A stretch of DNA of 64,000 nt, taken from contig NZ_JACIJG010000001.1 in NCBI RefSeq assembly GCF_014199265.1, forward strand, positions 248,001 to 312,000, read 5' to 3'. Under the pieces are notes generated by a model that saw nothing but the letters and a program-made list of their open reading frames with translations, was not told the DNA's origin and did no database searches. The translations under genes were made by a program, and so were the position numbers. This document shows positions 1-8,812 of the stretch, in pieces. This DNA comes from Brucella daejeonensis (GTDB lineage: Bacteria > Pseudomonadota > Alphaproteobacteria > Rhizobiales > Rhizobiaceae). Position 1 is the first letter of the stretch, and every line of letters starts with the position of its first letter.

Positions 1-469
1 TGAACGGCAGCACCCGATTGCCGTCCGAAGTCGTGCCTTCGGGAAACAGCACCATCGCGTCGTCCGTGGCGAGACGCCTTGCGATCTCGGAGGTTTGCTC
101 ACCTGTCTTGCCGCGCCGCTCGCGCTCCACGAAAACGGTGCGCTGCAAAACGGCGAACATGCCGAAGACTGGCCAATCGCGCACTTCAGACTTGGCAATG
201 AAGGACACCTGCCCCACAGCCGACAGAACGACGATGTCGCTCCATGACGTGTGATTGGCGACGAGAAGGAGCGGACGCCCTTCATGCATCTGGCCAACGG
301 TCCTGATGCGGAAACCGAACAAGCGCGCCACAACGCGATGGAAGAAGTTCGGCAGGCGGCGCTTCCAGCCATTCTTCAGTTTCAGAAACAGATATTGAAC
401 GGGAATCAGCGACAGGCTGAGCGCGACCATGGCCGCCACGACCAGAAATATTCTGATGGCGCCGATCAT
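1..469 (-). CDS. 1-acyl-sn-glycerol-3-phosphate acyltransferase (PlsC family), 3' end outside the window
   Basis: Probable membrane-bound lysophosphatidic acid acyltransferase, which makes phosphatidic acid from lysophosphatidate and an acyl donor. Only the N-terminal 156 residues are present because the gene runs off the left edge. The start is a hydrophobic segment (MIGAIRIFLVVAAMVALSL). It is followed by the acyltransferase signature NHTSWSD (HX4D block, about residues 73-79) and the substrate-binding block FPEGTTS near residue 145. The start codon overlaps the stop of the upstream rimI by 4 bp (ATGA), so the two are translationally coupled. The family is clear; whether it acts on glycerolipid or on ornithine lipid (OlsA type) cannot be decided from this fragment. 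Confidence 0.85.
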   Translation of the reverse strand, partial: MIGAIRIFLVVAAMVALSLSLIPVQYLFLKLKNGWKRRLPNFFHRVVARLFGFRIRTVGQMHEGRPLLLVANHTSWSDIVVLSAVGQVSFIAKSEVRDWPVFGMFAVLQRTVFVERERRGKTGEQTSEIARRLATDDAMVLFPEGTTSDGNRVLPF

Positions 470-966
470 TGCGCCCTCTTCAAATCACGCCGCAGGATCA
501 GGGCCGCCGAACGCCCGTTCGCCGTTTCATAATAGGCAGGGCGGTCGCCGACTTTCTGGAAGCCGAGGCGGCGGTAAAGTGTCTGCGCGGCAATATTCGC
601 CTCGTCCACTTCCAGAAAAAGCGTCTCGGCCCGCTCCTGATAGAGGTGGCGCAACACCGCATCCATAAGCATACGCCCGATGCCCTGTCGTTGCGCATCG
701 CGGGCGACGGCGATGGTGAGAATTTCCGCCTCGCCCGCCACCAGCCGCGCCAGCACGAAACCGCAAGCTTCATTCGGCTTGCCTTCGGGACGGGCGACAA
801 AGCCGAAAACCGTATTCTGCCCGATCAGAGACCGGAAATCGTCGGAACTCCAGCCATGATGAAAAGCGGTGGCGTGAATGCGCTGGATCGCCTGGCTATC
901 CTGCACGCCGAGCGGCTCCACCGACACCTGTCTGCGACCGAAGCGGCCGAACGCCAAGCCAATCAT
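466..966 (-). CDS. rimI: ribosomal protein alanine N-acetyltransferase RimI (GNAT family)
   Basis: A GNAT-fold acetyltransferase of 166 residues, the usual size for RimI, which acetylates the N-terminal alanine of ribosomal protein S18. The acetyl-CoA pyrophosphate-binding loop is visible as RQGIGRML near residue 103, followed by the typical FLEVDEANIAAQTLYRRLGF block that ends GNAT domains of this group. It lies 3 bp downstream of tsaB and overlaps the following acyltransferase gene by 4 bp. tsaB-rimI adjacency is common in bacteria and supports the name, although other GNAT substrates cannot be excluded. Confidence 0.85.
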   Translation of the reverse strand: MIGLAFGRFGRRQVSVEPLGVQDSQAIQRIHATAFHHGWSSDDFRSLIGQNTVFGFVARPEGKPNEACGFVLARLVAGEAEILTIAVARDAQRQGIGRMLMDAVLRHLYQERAETLFLEVDEANIAAQTLYRRLGFQKVGDRPAYYETANGRSAALILRRDLKRAQ

Positions 967-969
967 CCG

Positions 970-1659
970 CTATTCTCCGGCAGGCTTGCGCGGCAGGGCA
1001 AAACCGAGCTGTGGCTTGGCGTCGGGGCCGCGCATGTATAGCGGCTTCGGTGCCTCGCCCGGCTCTCCTATTCCCGCCAGACGCGCATAGGTTCCGGCTT
1101 TTGCTGTCGGCTCCGGTGAGCCCAAAGCGAACTTTCCGCCAGCAGCTTCATTGATAGCACTGGCAGCGGAACCCGCAAGAACAGTGCCCTCGGCCAAAGA
1201 CGCGACCAGCGCCTCCGCTTCTTCCCGCGACAGGACCGCAGGCTTCGATTGCGGCAGGCCCTGCGCGTCGAACCCTTGCGCGTAAATCTCGCCGCGATGG
1301 GCGTCGAGAAGGACAAGCACGGGCCGTTCCGGCAAGGCGATAGACGTTTCCGCAGCCAGCGCCTCGAAGGCGGTGATCCCGATTACAGGAACGCCGAGCG
1401 CCAGGGCGAAGCCGCGCGCGGCGGAGACGCCGATGCGCACGCCGGTAAATGATCCCGGCCCGATATTGACCGCCACCCGGTCCATGTCGCGCAGCGAAAG
1501 CTTCGCCTCGTTCATGGCCCGCTCGACATATTCCATCAGCACTTCGGCATGGCCCTTGCCGATATTCTCGCTCACATCGGCAATGACGACATTGCGAGCG
1601 GTATCGTAAACGGCGGCGGCGCACCAGGAAGCGGCGGTATCAAGCGCAAGTATCTTCAT
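970..1659 (-). CDS. tsaB: tRNA threonylcarbamoyladenosine biosynthesis protein TsaB
   Basis: TsaB is the ASKHA-fold partner of TsaD in the complex that installs t6A at position 37 of ANN-decoding tRNAs. The 229-residue protein opens with MKILALDTAASW and carries the family block GPGSFTGVRIG near residue 70. I chose the ATG at 1659; a TTG two codons upstream (1665) is also in frame. It heads the tsaB-rimI-acyltransferase operon. The ATPase partner TsaE is encoded far away in this window, as the N-terminal half of a fusion protein at 53304-54848. Confidence 0.93.
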   Translation of the reverse strand: MKILALDTAASWCAAAVYDTARNVVIADVSENIGKGHAEVLMEYVERAMNEAKLSLRDMDRVAVNIGPGSFTGVRIGVSAARGFALALGVPVIGITAFEALAAETSIALPERPVLVLLDAHRGEIYAQGFDAQGLPQSKPAVLSREEAEALVASLAEGTVLAGSAASAINEAAGGKFALGSPEPTAKAGTYARLAGIGEPGEAPKPLYMRGPDAKPQLGFALPRKPAGE

Positions 1660-1739
1660 GCGCAACCGGGTAAATCAGAAATCATGCCGCGACAAGCAAA
1701 ACCCGACGAAGATAATCCATCGGGTGTTATCCATGCTTA

Positions 1740-2993
1740 TCAGTTCGCCCATTCGCCGCCGCGCATCACCGGTTCGCGGCTGCCATCGGCGTTGACGCCA
1801 TCGACATCGATCTCACCCGACCCGATCATCCAGTCGATATGGATGAGGCTCGAATTTCCGCCCTGCGCCTTTATCTGTTCCGGCGTCAGCCTGGCCCCGT
1901 CGATGAAGCATTTCGAATAGCACTGGCCGAGCGCGATATGGCTTGCCGCGTTTTCATCGAACAGCGTGTTGTAGAACAGCAGACCGCTCTGCGAGATCGG
2001 CGAGGAATGCGGCACCAGCGCCACTTCGCCCAGCCTGCGCGCTCCTTCGTCCGTGTCGAGTACCTTGGAAAGCACTTCCTCGCCGCGACTTGCCTTTGCC
2101 TCGACAATACGTCCATCTTCAAAACGCACCGCGATATTCTCGATCAGCGTACCCTGATGCGAAAGCGGCTTGGTGCTCGTCACATAGCCATCGACACGCA
2201 ACGCATGAGGCGTGGTGAACACTTCCTCCGTCGGAATATTCGGATTGCAGGTAATGCCGTTCTTGGCCGTCGAAGCGCCGCCGTGCCACTCATGGCCATC
2301 AGCCAGCCCGACGGTCAGGTCGGTATTCGGCCCCTTGAAGTGCAGGGCGCTGTAGGTCTTGCCGTTCAGAAAACGGGTGCGGGTGCGAAGCGCAGCATTA
2401 TGCGCCGCCCAGGCGCCAACCGGATCTTCGACATCGACACGCGAAGCCGCAAAAATGGCGTCGGCAAGCTTGCGGGTCGCGATATCGTCCGGCTCGTTGG
2501 GGAACATGAGCTTCGCCCAGGCCGGATTTGGGTAGGACACAATGTTCCAGTTGATGTCGAAACCGGCGATTTTCTCAAGCGCAGGCTGGTAGGCCCTTGA
2601 ATTGGCGCGGTTGGCGCGCGAAACCCTGGCCGCGTCCTGCGTCGAAAGCAGCATCGGATTGTCCCCGGCTATCGCAAGGCGGGCCGCGCCATTGCGATAG
2701 GCTTCCGCCATGCCTTCATAGAGCCAGCCCGCCGCGCGGTCGAAGCTCGCATCCGGCGCATTTTCGTATCGCGCAAGCGTGATGTCGTCATCAGCGAAGA
2801 ACGGCGTCACCAGACCGGCTCCCGCCTTATAGGCATGTTTGGCTATAAGGCGAACCAACGGCAGAGCCACGACCGGCGCGGTGATGACCAGGTCCTGCCC
2901 TTCCCGCAATTGCAGACCGACGCGAACGGCGACTTCCGCCAGACGTTCGAGTTTTACCGGGTCGATGACGGGAGGGAGCTTTTCATGGGCCAT
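1740..2993 (-). CDS. M29 family aminopeptidase (AmpS/PepS type)
   Basis: A 417-residue cytoplasmic metallo-aminopeptidase of the thermophilic aminopeptidase (M29) family, which removes N-terminal residues from peptides. Family hallmarks are the N-terminal layout DPVKLERLAEVAVRVGLQL, the central GPNTDLTVGLADGHEWHGG region, the NIPTEEVFTTP metal-ligand block (about residue 247), and the C-terminal SSLIHIDWMIGSGEIDVDG segment with its conserved H and D. Length matches the family (about 410). It is transcribed alone on the minus strand, with an 80-bp gap before tsaB. Peptide preference cannot be read from the sequence. Confidence 0.92.
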   Translation of the reverse strand: MAHEKLPPVIDPVKLERLAEVAVRVGLQLREGQDLVITAPVVALPLVRLIAKHAYKAGAGLVTPFFADDDITLARYENAPDASFDRAAGWLYEGMAEAYRNGAARLAIAGDNPMLLSTQDAARVSRANRANSRAYQPALEKIAGFDINWNIVSYPNPAWAKLMFPNEPDDIATRKLADAIFAASRVDVEDPVGAWAAHNAALRTRTRFLNGKTYSALHFKGPNTDLTVGLADGHEWHGGASTAKNGITCNPNIPTEEVFTTPHALRVDGYVTSTKPLSHQGTLIENIAVRFEDGRIVEAKASRGEEVLSKVLDTDEGARRLGEVALVPHSSPISQSGLLFYNTLFDENAASHIALGQCYSKCFIDGARLTPEQIKAQGGNSSLIHIDWMIGSGEIDVDGVNADGSREPVMRGGEWAN

Positions 2994-3131
2994 GGGCGGA
3001 AACCTTTTCGGGACAGAATCACCAGCAGTTTACCAGATGGCACGATTTCACCATCTTTTTTCCGAACCTGTTGAGTCTGCGCATCGTGCTATAGTAACTG
3101 CGCGGTCATCTGCATGAAGAAAGCAATATCG

Positions 3132-3386
3132 ATGAACAGGAAAATGCTTATCTTGCTTGGCGCTATGGGCTTTTTCGCAGGCTGCACGACCATGACGCCC
3201 GAGCAGCGTCGTGCCGCCGACGAACAGACCTGCCGAAGCTATGGCTTCAAGGCCAGAACCGACGCGTTCGCCAACTGCCTCATGCGGCTCGACCTGGATC
3301 GTAGAGCCGACCGCCGGGCGTGGCAAAACCAGATGGATTTTTATGATCGACCGATGGTGATCTATCGGCCGGTCTATCGCCCCTGA
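3132..3386 (+). CDS. small lipoprotein, function unknown
   Basis: An 84-residue protein with a lipoprotein signal: a basic start (MNRKM), a hydrophobic core and a lipobox ending FFAGC, so Cys18 would be lipidated. The mature part is hydrophilic and rich in Arg/Asp, with a Met/Tyr/Pro-rich tail (MVIYRPVYRP). I prefer the ATG at 3132 because AAGAAAG lies at ribosome-binding distance; the in-frame ATG at 3114 has no visible Shine-Dalgarno and would weaken the signal peptide. It is divergent from the aminopeptidase and convergent with the SleB-type hydrolase. I recognise no domain. Confidence 0.7.
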   Translation: MNRKMLILLGAMGFFAGCTTMTPEQRRAADEQTCRSYGFKARTDAFANCLMRLDLDRRADRRAWQNQMDFYDRPMVIYRPVYRP

Positions 3387-3440
3387 AACGCGCTGCCAAA
3401 CGCCACGCCGATGGGCTTTCCCGCCGCATGACCGGCAAAG

Positions 3441-3476
3441 AAAACGCCGGTCCGACTAAACCGGACCGGCGTTCCA
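3441..3476. terminator. bidirectional terminator between convergent genes
   Basis: Perfect inverted repeat with arms AACGCCGGTCCG (3443-3454) and CGGACCGGCGTT (3462-3473) and a 7-nt loop. It is flanked by A-rich sequence on the left and T-rich sequence on the right. It sits between the convergent lipoprotein and cell wall hydrolase genes and can serve both. Confidence 0.8.
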
Positions 3477-3502
3477 ATTTCATTTCATCATCGCCAAGCA
3501 GC

Positions 3503-4453
3503 TTATAGCGGCGCTTCGGGACGATTCTGCGACAGAAGAAGCGCGCCGATGGCATCGACCTGCTTCTGGCTGGCGGGAGCATAGCCGAGCGACGCGGCCT
3601 GCGGTGCGGATGTATCGAAATTCGGCTGATAGGATGCGACCTGCACATGCTGTTCCGACGAACGACCGGCGGAAACATCGCGATGACGCGCCAGACGGTC
3701 GCCGCGCGCCTGCGGACCGGAACCGTCGTTCTGCTGCAGGCTCCCGGTTTTCGCGGCTTCGGCCAGCGCCATCTGAACGGTCGGCTCCGTTCCCGGAACG
3801 GGTCCGACCTGCGGCAGGGTCACATCATAGGACGGGTCCTGCGGCATGGAAGGGGACTGCGGCGAATAGGCAAGGGCAAGGTTATACGGTTCCTGCGGCA
3901 CCGGATTTTGCAACGAGCCGTCGCGATTGCGCTTCTCGTAGAAGGAATTGCCGCCGGCAACGAGCACATAGTGCATATTCCTGTAGGGGAATTTCAGGCC
4001 CGCCGTGTGGAAGAACATGGCGTTCCTGAGCTTTGGATGACGCTTGCCCTTCAGCACCGCATCGGCCGCCGCCTGCACGTCCGGCAGCGCCCTGGAATTC
4101 ATTTTCCGGCTGAGAACGCCCGGCGCAAACTGGTTCTTCTGACCGACGACACCGCAAATCGTATCCGGATAACGACCTGAAGCGAGACGATTCATGACAA
4201 CCGTGCCGACAGCCACCAGGCCGTCGGAACTCGAACGGTTGGATTCGAAGAACATCGCGCGTTCAAGGCATTCCCTGTCGCGCGGTGTATATGTGTAGGT
4301 TTTCACGCCATTGAGGGTCTTGACGTGGCTAGCCGCCGTCTTCTCCACATTGGCTTTGCCCGTGCTTCCGGTCGTCGTGCAACCGGTCACCACGAAAGGC
4401 GCAACCACCAGCCCGACAAGAACGGGCAATTTCCACTTAGCGGCGCGCGTCAA
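3503..4453 (-). CDS. SleB-type cell wall hydrolase, putative lipoprotein
   Basis: A 316-residue exported protein. The N-terminus is a lipoprotein signal (basic start, hydrophobic core, lipobox VVTGC, Cys25). Residues about 55-180 form the Hydrolase_2/SleB catalytic domain: the conserved glutamate lies in the ECLERAMFFES block, followed by GLVAVGTVVMNRL, the CGVV block and FHTAGLKFPY. This domain cleaves the glycan strand of peptidoglycan. The C-terminal half (about 185-316) is low-complexity and rich in Pro, Gln and Ser, probably a disordered envelope-spanning tail. The role in wall remodelling is inferred from the family. Confidence 0.85.
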   Translation of the reverse strand: MTRAAKWKLPVLVGLVVAPFVVTGCTTTGSTGKANVEKTAASHVKTLNGVKTYTYTPRDRECLERAMFFESNRSSSDGLVAVGTVVMNRLASGRYPDTICGVVGQKNQFAPGVLSRKMNSRALPDVQAAADAVLKGKRHPKLRNAMFFHTAGLKFPYRNMHYVLVAGGNSFYEKRNRDGSLQNPVPQEPYNLALAYSPQSPSMPQDPSYDVTLPQVGPVPGTEPTVQMALAEAAKTGSLQQNDGSGPQARGDRLARHRDVSAGRSSEQHVQVASYQPNFDTSAPQAASLGYAPASQKQVDAIGALLLSQNRPEAPL

Positions 4454-5008
4454 TGGCTCAATCTCATGTCAGGACCCTTAACTGATACAGCCGGACACCC
4501 AGCGAATACCGGCTGCCGTACAAGTCAAAGAGGACGAAGTCCAAATCAACCGTCTTACTGTCGCTCAATCGAATTCAAGGTTTTGGAATTTTTAGGCCAA
4601 AAAAAGGCGAAGGGTCAAATCCCGACTATGCCAGGGTCCGTCAAAAAATCCAGAAACAACTGCGAATCGTAATCGCGATCTTGCACACAAACCCTTTAAA
4701 TATATTAACAATTTCTTAACGATAATCATCATTTCCTGTAAGCTCTTGATTTGTCAGCATTCAAAATTTCGCAATACCAATCACATCATCGCCTTAATTC
4801 GCTTTTTCTTGCCAATGCTGGGCCGCTTCGTATGCGCTCCCGGAATAAACTGCAAAAATTCTACCGGGCCATGGGTTCCGTTGCTCGATTTCAACTTTGG
4901 AGACACGAGCGTAACATCGCGTGAGAATGCACATTCAGCGGCAGTTTCGAAGGCTGAAGGGGAAAACTTCACCGAACCGATTCTCACGCACGATATCGTT
5001 CACCGACG
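4454..5008. other. non-coding spacer between the hydrolase gene and phoB
   Basis: About 555 bp without a convincing gene. Short open frames exist here but have no recognisable product, no good ribosome-binding site and atypical composition. The segment 4690-4750 is AT-rich and could hold the hydrolase promoter or a longer 5' leader. I see no tRNA, repeat array or conserved RNA motif. Confidence 0.5.
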
Positions 5009-5038
5009 AAAAAACCCGCCGCGGAGACCGCGGCGGGC
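5009..5038 (-). terminator. intrinsic terminator after phoB
   Basis: Hairpin with arms CCCGCCGCGG and CCGCGGCGGG (5015-5037) around a 3-nt loop. On the minus strand it is followed directly by six U residues. It lies 37 bp after the phoB stop and closes the pst-pho locus. Confidence 0.88.
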
Positions 5039-5074
5039 AGACAAACGATCGTCTTTTTCCGACTGGCGAATAAA

Positions 5075-5761
5075 TCAGCCGAAGGAATAACCGGCGCCGC
5101 GAACAGTGCGGATCGGATCGAGCGCACGACCGACATTGATCGCCTTGCGCAGTCGCCCGACATGGACATCCACGGTGCGGTCATCGACATAAATATCCGG
5201 TCCCCAGACACTGTCCAGAAGCTGGCTACGCGAGAAAACGCGGCCGGGAGACATCATGAAATATTCCAGCAGGCGGAATTCCGTCGGTCCAAGACGAACC
5301 TCCTTGTCCTTGCGATAGACGCGATGCTGCTGGCGGTCGAGGACCAGATCGCCCACCTTCAGAACATGGGACAGAATGCTCGGATTGGAGCGGCGAAGCA
5401 TCGCCTTGACGCGAGCCAGAAGCTCCGGCGTCGAGAAGGGCTTCACCACATAATCGTCCGCACCGACACTCAATCCCCGGACGCGTTCGCTTTCCTCCCC
5501 GCGCGCCGTCAGCATGATGATGGGAAGGCGCTCGGTTTCGGACCACTGACGCAGGCGGCGGCAAAGCTCGATGCCGGATACGCCCGGAAGCATCCAGTCC
5601 AGAATAAGCAGGTCGGGCACGTTCTCCCGCAAGGCGACTTCGGCTTCATCGCCGCGCAGCATCGTATCGACCTGATAGCCCTCCGCCTCAAGGTTATAGC
5701 GAAGCAGGACGCTGAGCGCTTCCTCGTCTTCGACCACAGCGATTTTGGGTGCCTGTGACAT
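5075..5761 (-). CDS. phoB: phosphate regulon response regulator PhoB
   Basis: An OmpR/PhoB-class response regulator of 228 residues. The receiver domain (1-120) has the acidic pair E11/D12, phospho-acceptor Asp55 (LLILDWMLPG), the switch Thr in LTARGEE and the conserved Lys in VVKPFS. The winged-helix DNA-binding domain (130-228) contains the RTVDVHVGRLRKAI recognition-helix region. PhoB activates Pho-box promoters under phosphate limitation. It is the last gene of the pst-phoU-phoB cluster, 107 bp after phoU. No phoR lies on either side, so the cognate kinase must be encoded elsewhere. Confidence 0.95.
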   Translation of the reverse strand: MSQAPKIAVVEDEEALSVLLRYNLEAEGYQVDTMLRGDEAEVALRENVPDLLILDWMLPGVSGIELCRRLRQWSETERLPIIMLTARGEESERVRGLSVGADDYVVKPFSTPELLARVKAMLRRSNPSILSHVLKVGDLVLDRQQHRVYRKDKEVRLGPTEFRLLEYFMMSPGRVFSRSQLLDSVWGPDIYVDDRTVDVHVGRLRKAINVGRALDPIRTVRGAGYSFG

Positions 5762-5868
5762 CCAGTATTTCCCTATCCAAATTTGGCGAGCAGCGGATAC
5801 AATCCCCCCTCAATCGGCCACGCACCGCCGCACCAGTCACTCTTTCTCAGCCGTCGAAACGGTCTGGT

Positions 5869-6591
5869 TCAGGGTTTGCGCGCCTCATCCACGATAATGC
5901 CATGGCTCAGGTCTTCCTTCGGTCGCTCGGCCGCCATCTGCAGGCCGGTGACGATGTAGTAAACGGTCTCTGCAATATTGGTTGCATGATCGCCGATACG
6001 TTCGATGTTCTTGGCGCAGAACAGAAGATGCGTGCACGCGGAAATATTGCGCGGATCTTCCATCATGTAAGTCAGCAATTCGCGGAACAGCGACGTGTAC
6101 ATCGCATCGATCTCGTCGTCGCGGTCGCGGACGACATTGATCTGCTGCACTGAACGCGACGCATAGGCGTCGAGCACTTCCTTGAGCTGGGTCAGCGCCA
6201 GTTCCGCCAGCGTCTCCAGGCCGCGATAGAGCTTTACGGGCTGGCGCGATTCCGAAACCGCGGCAACGCGCTTGGCAATGTTCTTGCCCAGATCGCCCAC
6301 GCGTTCCAGATCGGCGGAGATGCGGATCGAACCGATGATCTCGCGCAGGTCCACGGCCATGGGCTGGCGCTTGGCGATGATCATGACGGCCTTGTCGTCG
6401 ATCTCGCGCTCGCTTGCGTCGAGAATGAGATCGTCGGAGATGACGCGCTGCGCGAGCGCGTTGTCCGCATTGACGATAGCGGCGACCGATTGTTCGACCA
6501 TACGTTCCGCATGTCCGCCCATTTCGGCGATCTTATGGGTGAGAAACTTCAATTCCTCATCGTAGGAGCGAACGGTATGCTGAGACGGCAT
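5869..6591 (-). CDS. phoU: phosphate signalling protein PhoU
   Basis: An all-helical 240-residue protein made of two PhoU repeats (about 20-110 and 125-215). Each carries the metal-binding E/D-rich signature (HAERMVEQSVAAI; DLERVGDLGKNIAKR; IERIGDHATNIAE). PhoU links the PstSCAB transporter to the PhoR/PhoB system and restrains signalling when phosphate is plentiful. The start at 6591 (MPSQHTVRSYDEE) matches the family start; the frame stays open upstream, but that part overlaps the spacer after pstB and has no homology-like content. It lies 65 bp after pstB. Confidence 0.95.
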   Translation of the reverse strand: MPSQHTVRSYDEELKFLTHKIAEMGGHAERMVEQSVAAIVNADNALAQRVISDDLILDASEREIDDKAVMIIAKRQPMAVDLREIIGSIRISADLERVGDLGKNIAKRVAAVSESRQPVKLYRGLETLAELALTQLKEVLDAYASRSVQQINVVRDRDDEIDAMYTSLFRELLTYMMEDPRNISACTHLLFCAKNIERIGDHATNIAETVYYIVTGLQMAAERPKEDLSHGIIVDEARKP

Positions 6592-6656
6592 AGTAGACCT
6601 CGTAATATAAATTGCGGGGAAGCCGCACTGTCTATCTGTTTGGGCGCTGAACCGGA

Positions 6657-7478
6657 TCAGCCGAAGCGTCCCGTGATATAGTCCTGCGTACGTTTCTCTG
6701 TCGGAGCGGTGAAGATCGTTTCCGTCTCGCCTACTTCGACCAGATTGCCGAGGTGGAACATGGCGGTACGCTGCGAAACACGCGCGGCCTGCTGCATGGA
6801 GTGCGTTACGATCACGATCGTGTAGTTCTGCCGCAGTTCGTCGATCAGCTCCTCCACCTTGGCGGTCGCAATCGGATCGAGCGCCGAACAAGGCTCATCC
6901 ATCAGGATGACTTCCGGGCTGACGGCAATGGCACGCGCAATGCAAAGGCGCTGCTGCTGACCACCGGAAAGACCCGTGCCCGCATCGTGCAGACGGTCCT
7001 TCACTTCCTCGAAGAGGCTAGCCTTCTGGAGGCTCGTCACCACGATTTCCTCAAGATCGGCCCTGGTGCGGGCCAGACCGTGAATGCGAGGGCCGTAAGC
7101 GACGTTTTCATAAATCGACTTCGGAAACGGATTCGGCTTCTGGAACACCATGCCGACCCGTGCGCGCAGTTCAACGACATCGATCTTCGGGTCGTAGATA
7201 TCTTCACTGTCGAGCGTGATCCTGCCGCCCACGCGGCAGCCCTCGATGGTGTCGTTCATGCGGTTGAGCGAACGCAGGAAGGTGGATTTGCCACAACCGG
7301 AAGGGCCGATCAGCGCCGTGACCTGTTTTTCCTGAATGTCCAGGTCGACGTCGAACAGGGCCTGCTTCTCGCCATAAAAAACGCAGACCTTGTCGCCGCG
7401 CATCTTTATGGAATTGGCGTTGGCGTTCATTTTTTCTCCTACGGCTTTCTCGAGAGATCGTTCAGTCATCAGATTCAT
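6657..7478 (-). CDS. pstB: phosphate ABC transporter ATP-binding protein PstB
   Basis: The ATPase of the high-affinity phosphate importer, 273 residues. Walker A is GPSGCGKST, the ABC signature is LSGGQQQR and Walker B is VILMDEP, followed by the H-loop VTHSMQQA. These match PstB rather than other ABC families. Two starts have ribosome-binding sites: 7478 (GGGAG nine bases upstream) and 7430 (AGGAG just upstream, giving [10 protein letters not shown], 257 residues); I report the longer one. It lies 17 bp after pstA. Confidence 0.95.
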   Translation of the reverse strand: MNLMTERSLEKAVGEKMNANANSIKMRGDKVCVFYGEKQALFDVDLDIQEKQVTALIGPSGCGKSTFLRSLNRMNDTIEGCRVGGRITLDSEDIYDPKIDVVELRARVGMVFQKPNPFPKSIYENVAYGPRIHGLARTRADLEEIVVTSLQKASLFEEVKDRLHDAGTGLSGGQQQRLCIARAIAVSPEVILMDEPCSALDPIATAKVEELIDELRQNYTIVIVTHSMQQAARVSQRTAMFHLGNLVEVGETETIFTAPTEKRTQDYITGRFG

Positions 7479-7495
7479 AGCGTTCGACTCCCGTT

Positions 7496-8812
7496 TTACC
7501 AGCGGCGCTCGAAGCGGCGGCGCAGAATAATTGCTGCAATATTCATCACGGCCAGGAACAGAAGCAGGACAATGATAGCGCCGGATGTGCGTTCCACAAA
7601 GGCGCGTTCCGCTTCATTGGCCCACATATAAATCTGTACCGGCAGCGCCGTCGCCGGGTCCATCGGCGTGGACGGCACATCGGCAACGAAGGCGACCATG
7701 CCGATCAGCAGGAGCGGCGCGGTTTCGCCCAGCGCCTGGGCAAGACCGATGATCGTTCCGGTCAGGATGCCGGGTGCGGCGAGCGGCAGGACATGGTGGA
7801 ATACCATCTGCGTCTTGGAGGCACCGAGCCCAAGTGCTGCGGCGCGGATCGACGGCGGCACGGCGCGAAGGGCTGCTCGCGTTGCGATGATGATCGTGGG
7901 CAGCGTCATAAGCGTGAGAACCAGACCGCCAACCAGTGAAGCCGAACGCGGCAGGCCGAAGAAGTTGATGAACACCGCCAGACCGAGAAGACCGAACACG
8001 ATGGAGGGAACGGCCGCGAGGTTGTTGATGTTCACCTCGATCATGTCCGTAAACCGGTTTTTCCTGGCGAACTCCTCCAGATAGATCGAGGCCGCCACAC
8101 CAATCGGCAGGGACAGGCCGAGAACGATCAGCATCATATAGAGCGAACCGGCCAGCGCCACGCCGAGACCCGAGGTTTCAGGACGGCTGGATGCGCCGAA
8201 GCTGAACAGGCCAGTGTTGAAGGCTTCCTTCATGACGCCTTCTTCAGAGAGCGTCTTCATCCAGCCGACCTGACGGTCGGAAACCTTGCGGCTTGTTTCG
8301 GGAACAGAAAGATCGATCTGTCCCTTGAAGGCGGAATCGATATCCGCGCCCGTCAGAACCGGAACCGTCTGTGTGGTCCCGACGATCGCGGGATCGTCCA
8401 TGATCATCCGACGCAACTGGACCCGCACGCTGTCCGAATAGAAACGCCCGAGATCGCGCATTGCCGGACGGTCCGTCTTTGCGACACCGAGCTTTTCGGC
8501 AAGCGCATTGCGCACCAACAGCGGATAGTTGGCCGTGATCAAAACATTGGGGTCGGTCGCGCGCTTGTTGCCCGGATCGATAACCTGCTGGTCAAGCTTG
8601 ACCGGCAGATAAAGCGTGGTCTGCCAGAAGGCGGTATAGCCCTTGGAAAAGACCGCGAACAGAAGCGCGCAGAGGAAGAACACACCGATGGCAATCGCGG
8701 CGATACCGTAATAACGGAAGCGACGTTCGGCGGCATAGCGGCGTTTCAGCCCGATATCGCGGCGTTTCGGCTGTATGGCCGCCCCGCTGGCGTTGAAGGT
8801 CGTATCGGTCAT
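7496..8812 (-). CDS. pstA: phosphate ABC transporter permease PstA
   Basis: Inner-membrane permease subunit, 438 residues. The first membrane helix lies at about 35-60. A long periplasmic domain (about 60-210) follows, and then five C-terminal helices. The ABC-permease EAA loop is visible as [23 protein letters not shown]. PstA pairs with PstC to form the phosphate channel. The N-terminal extension with a large periplasmic insert is longer than E. coli PstA (about 296) and is typical of alphaproteobacterial proteins. Its start overlaps the pstC stop by one base (TAATG), so translation is coupled. Confidence 0.94.
   Translation of the reverse strand: MTDTTFNASGAAIQPKRRDIGLKRRYAAERRFRYYGIAAIAIGVFFLCALLFAVFSKGYTAFWQTTLYLPVKLDQQVIDPGNKRATDPNVLITANYPLLVRNALAEKLGVAKTDRPAMRDLGRFYSDSVRVQLRRMIMDDPAIVGTTQTVPVLTGADIDSAFKGQIDLSVPETSRKVSDRQVGWMKTLSEEGVMKEAFNTGLFSFGASSRPETSGLGVALAGSLYMMLIVLGLSLPIGVAASIYLEEFARKNRFTDMIEVNINNLAAVPSIVFGLLGLAVFINFFGLPRSASLVGGLVLTLMTLPTIIIATRAALRAVPPSIRAAALGLGASKTQMVFHHVLPLAAPGILTGTIIGLAQALGETAPLLLIGMVAFVADVPSTPMDPATALPVQIYMWANEAERAFVERTSGAIIVLLLFLAVMNIAAIILRRRFERRW

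Noticed and set aside
4781-4987. Small minus-strand frame of 68 codons in the spacer upstream of the SleB-type gene
   Set aside because: No ribosome-binding site, no domain and untypical composition; treated as non-coding.
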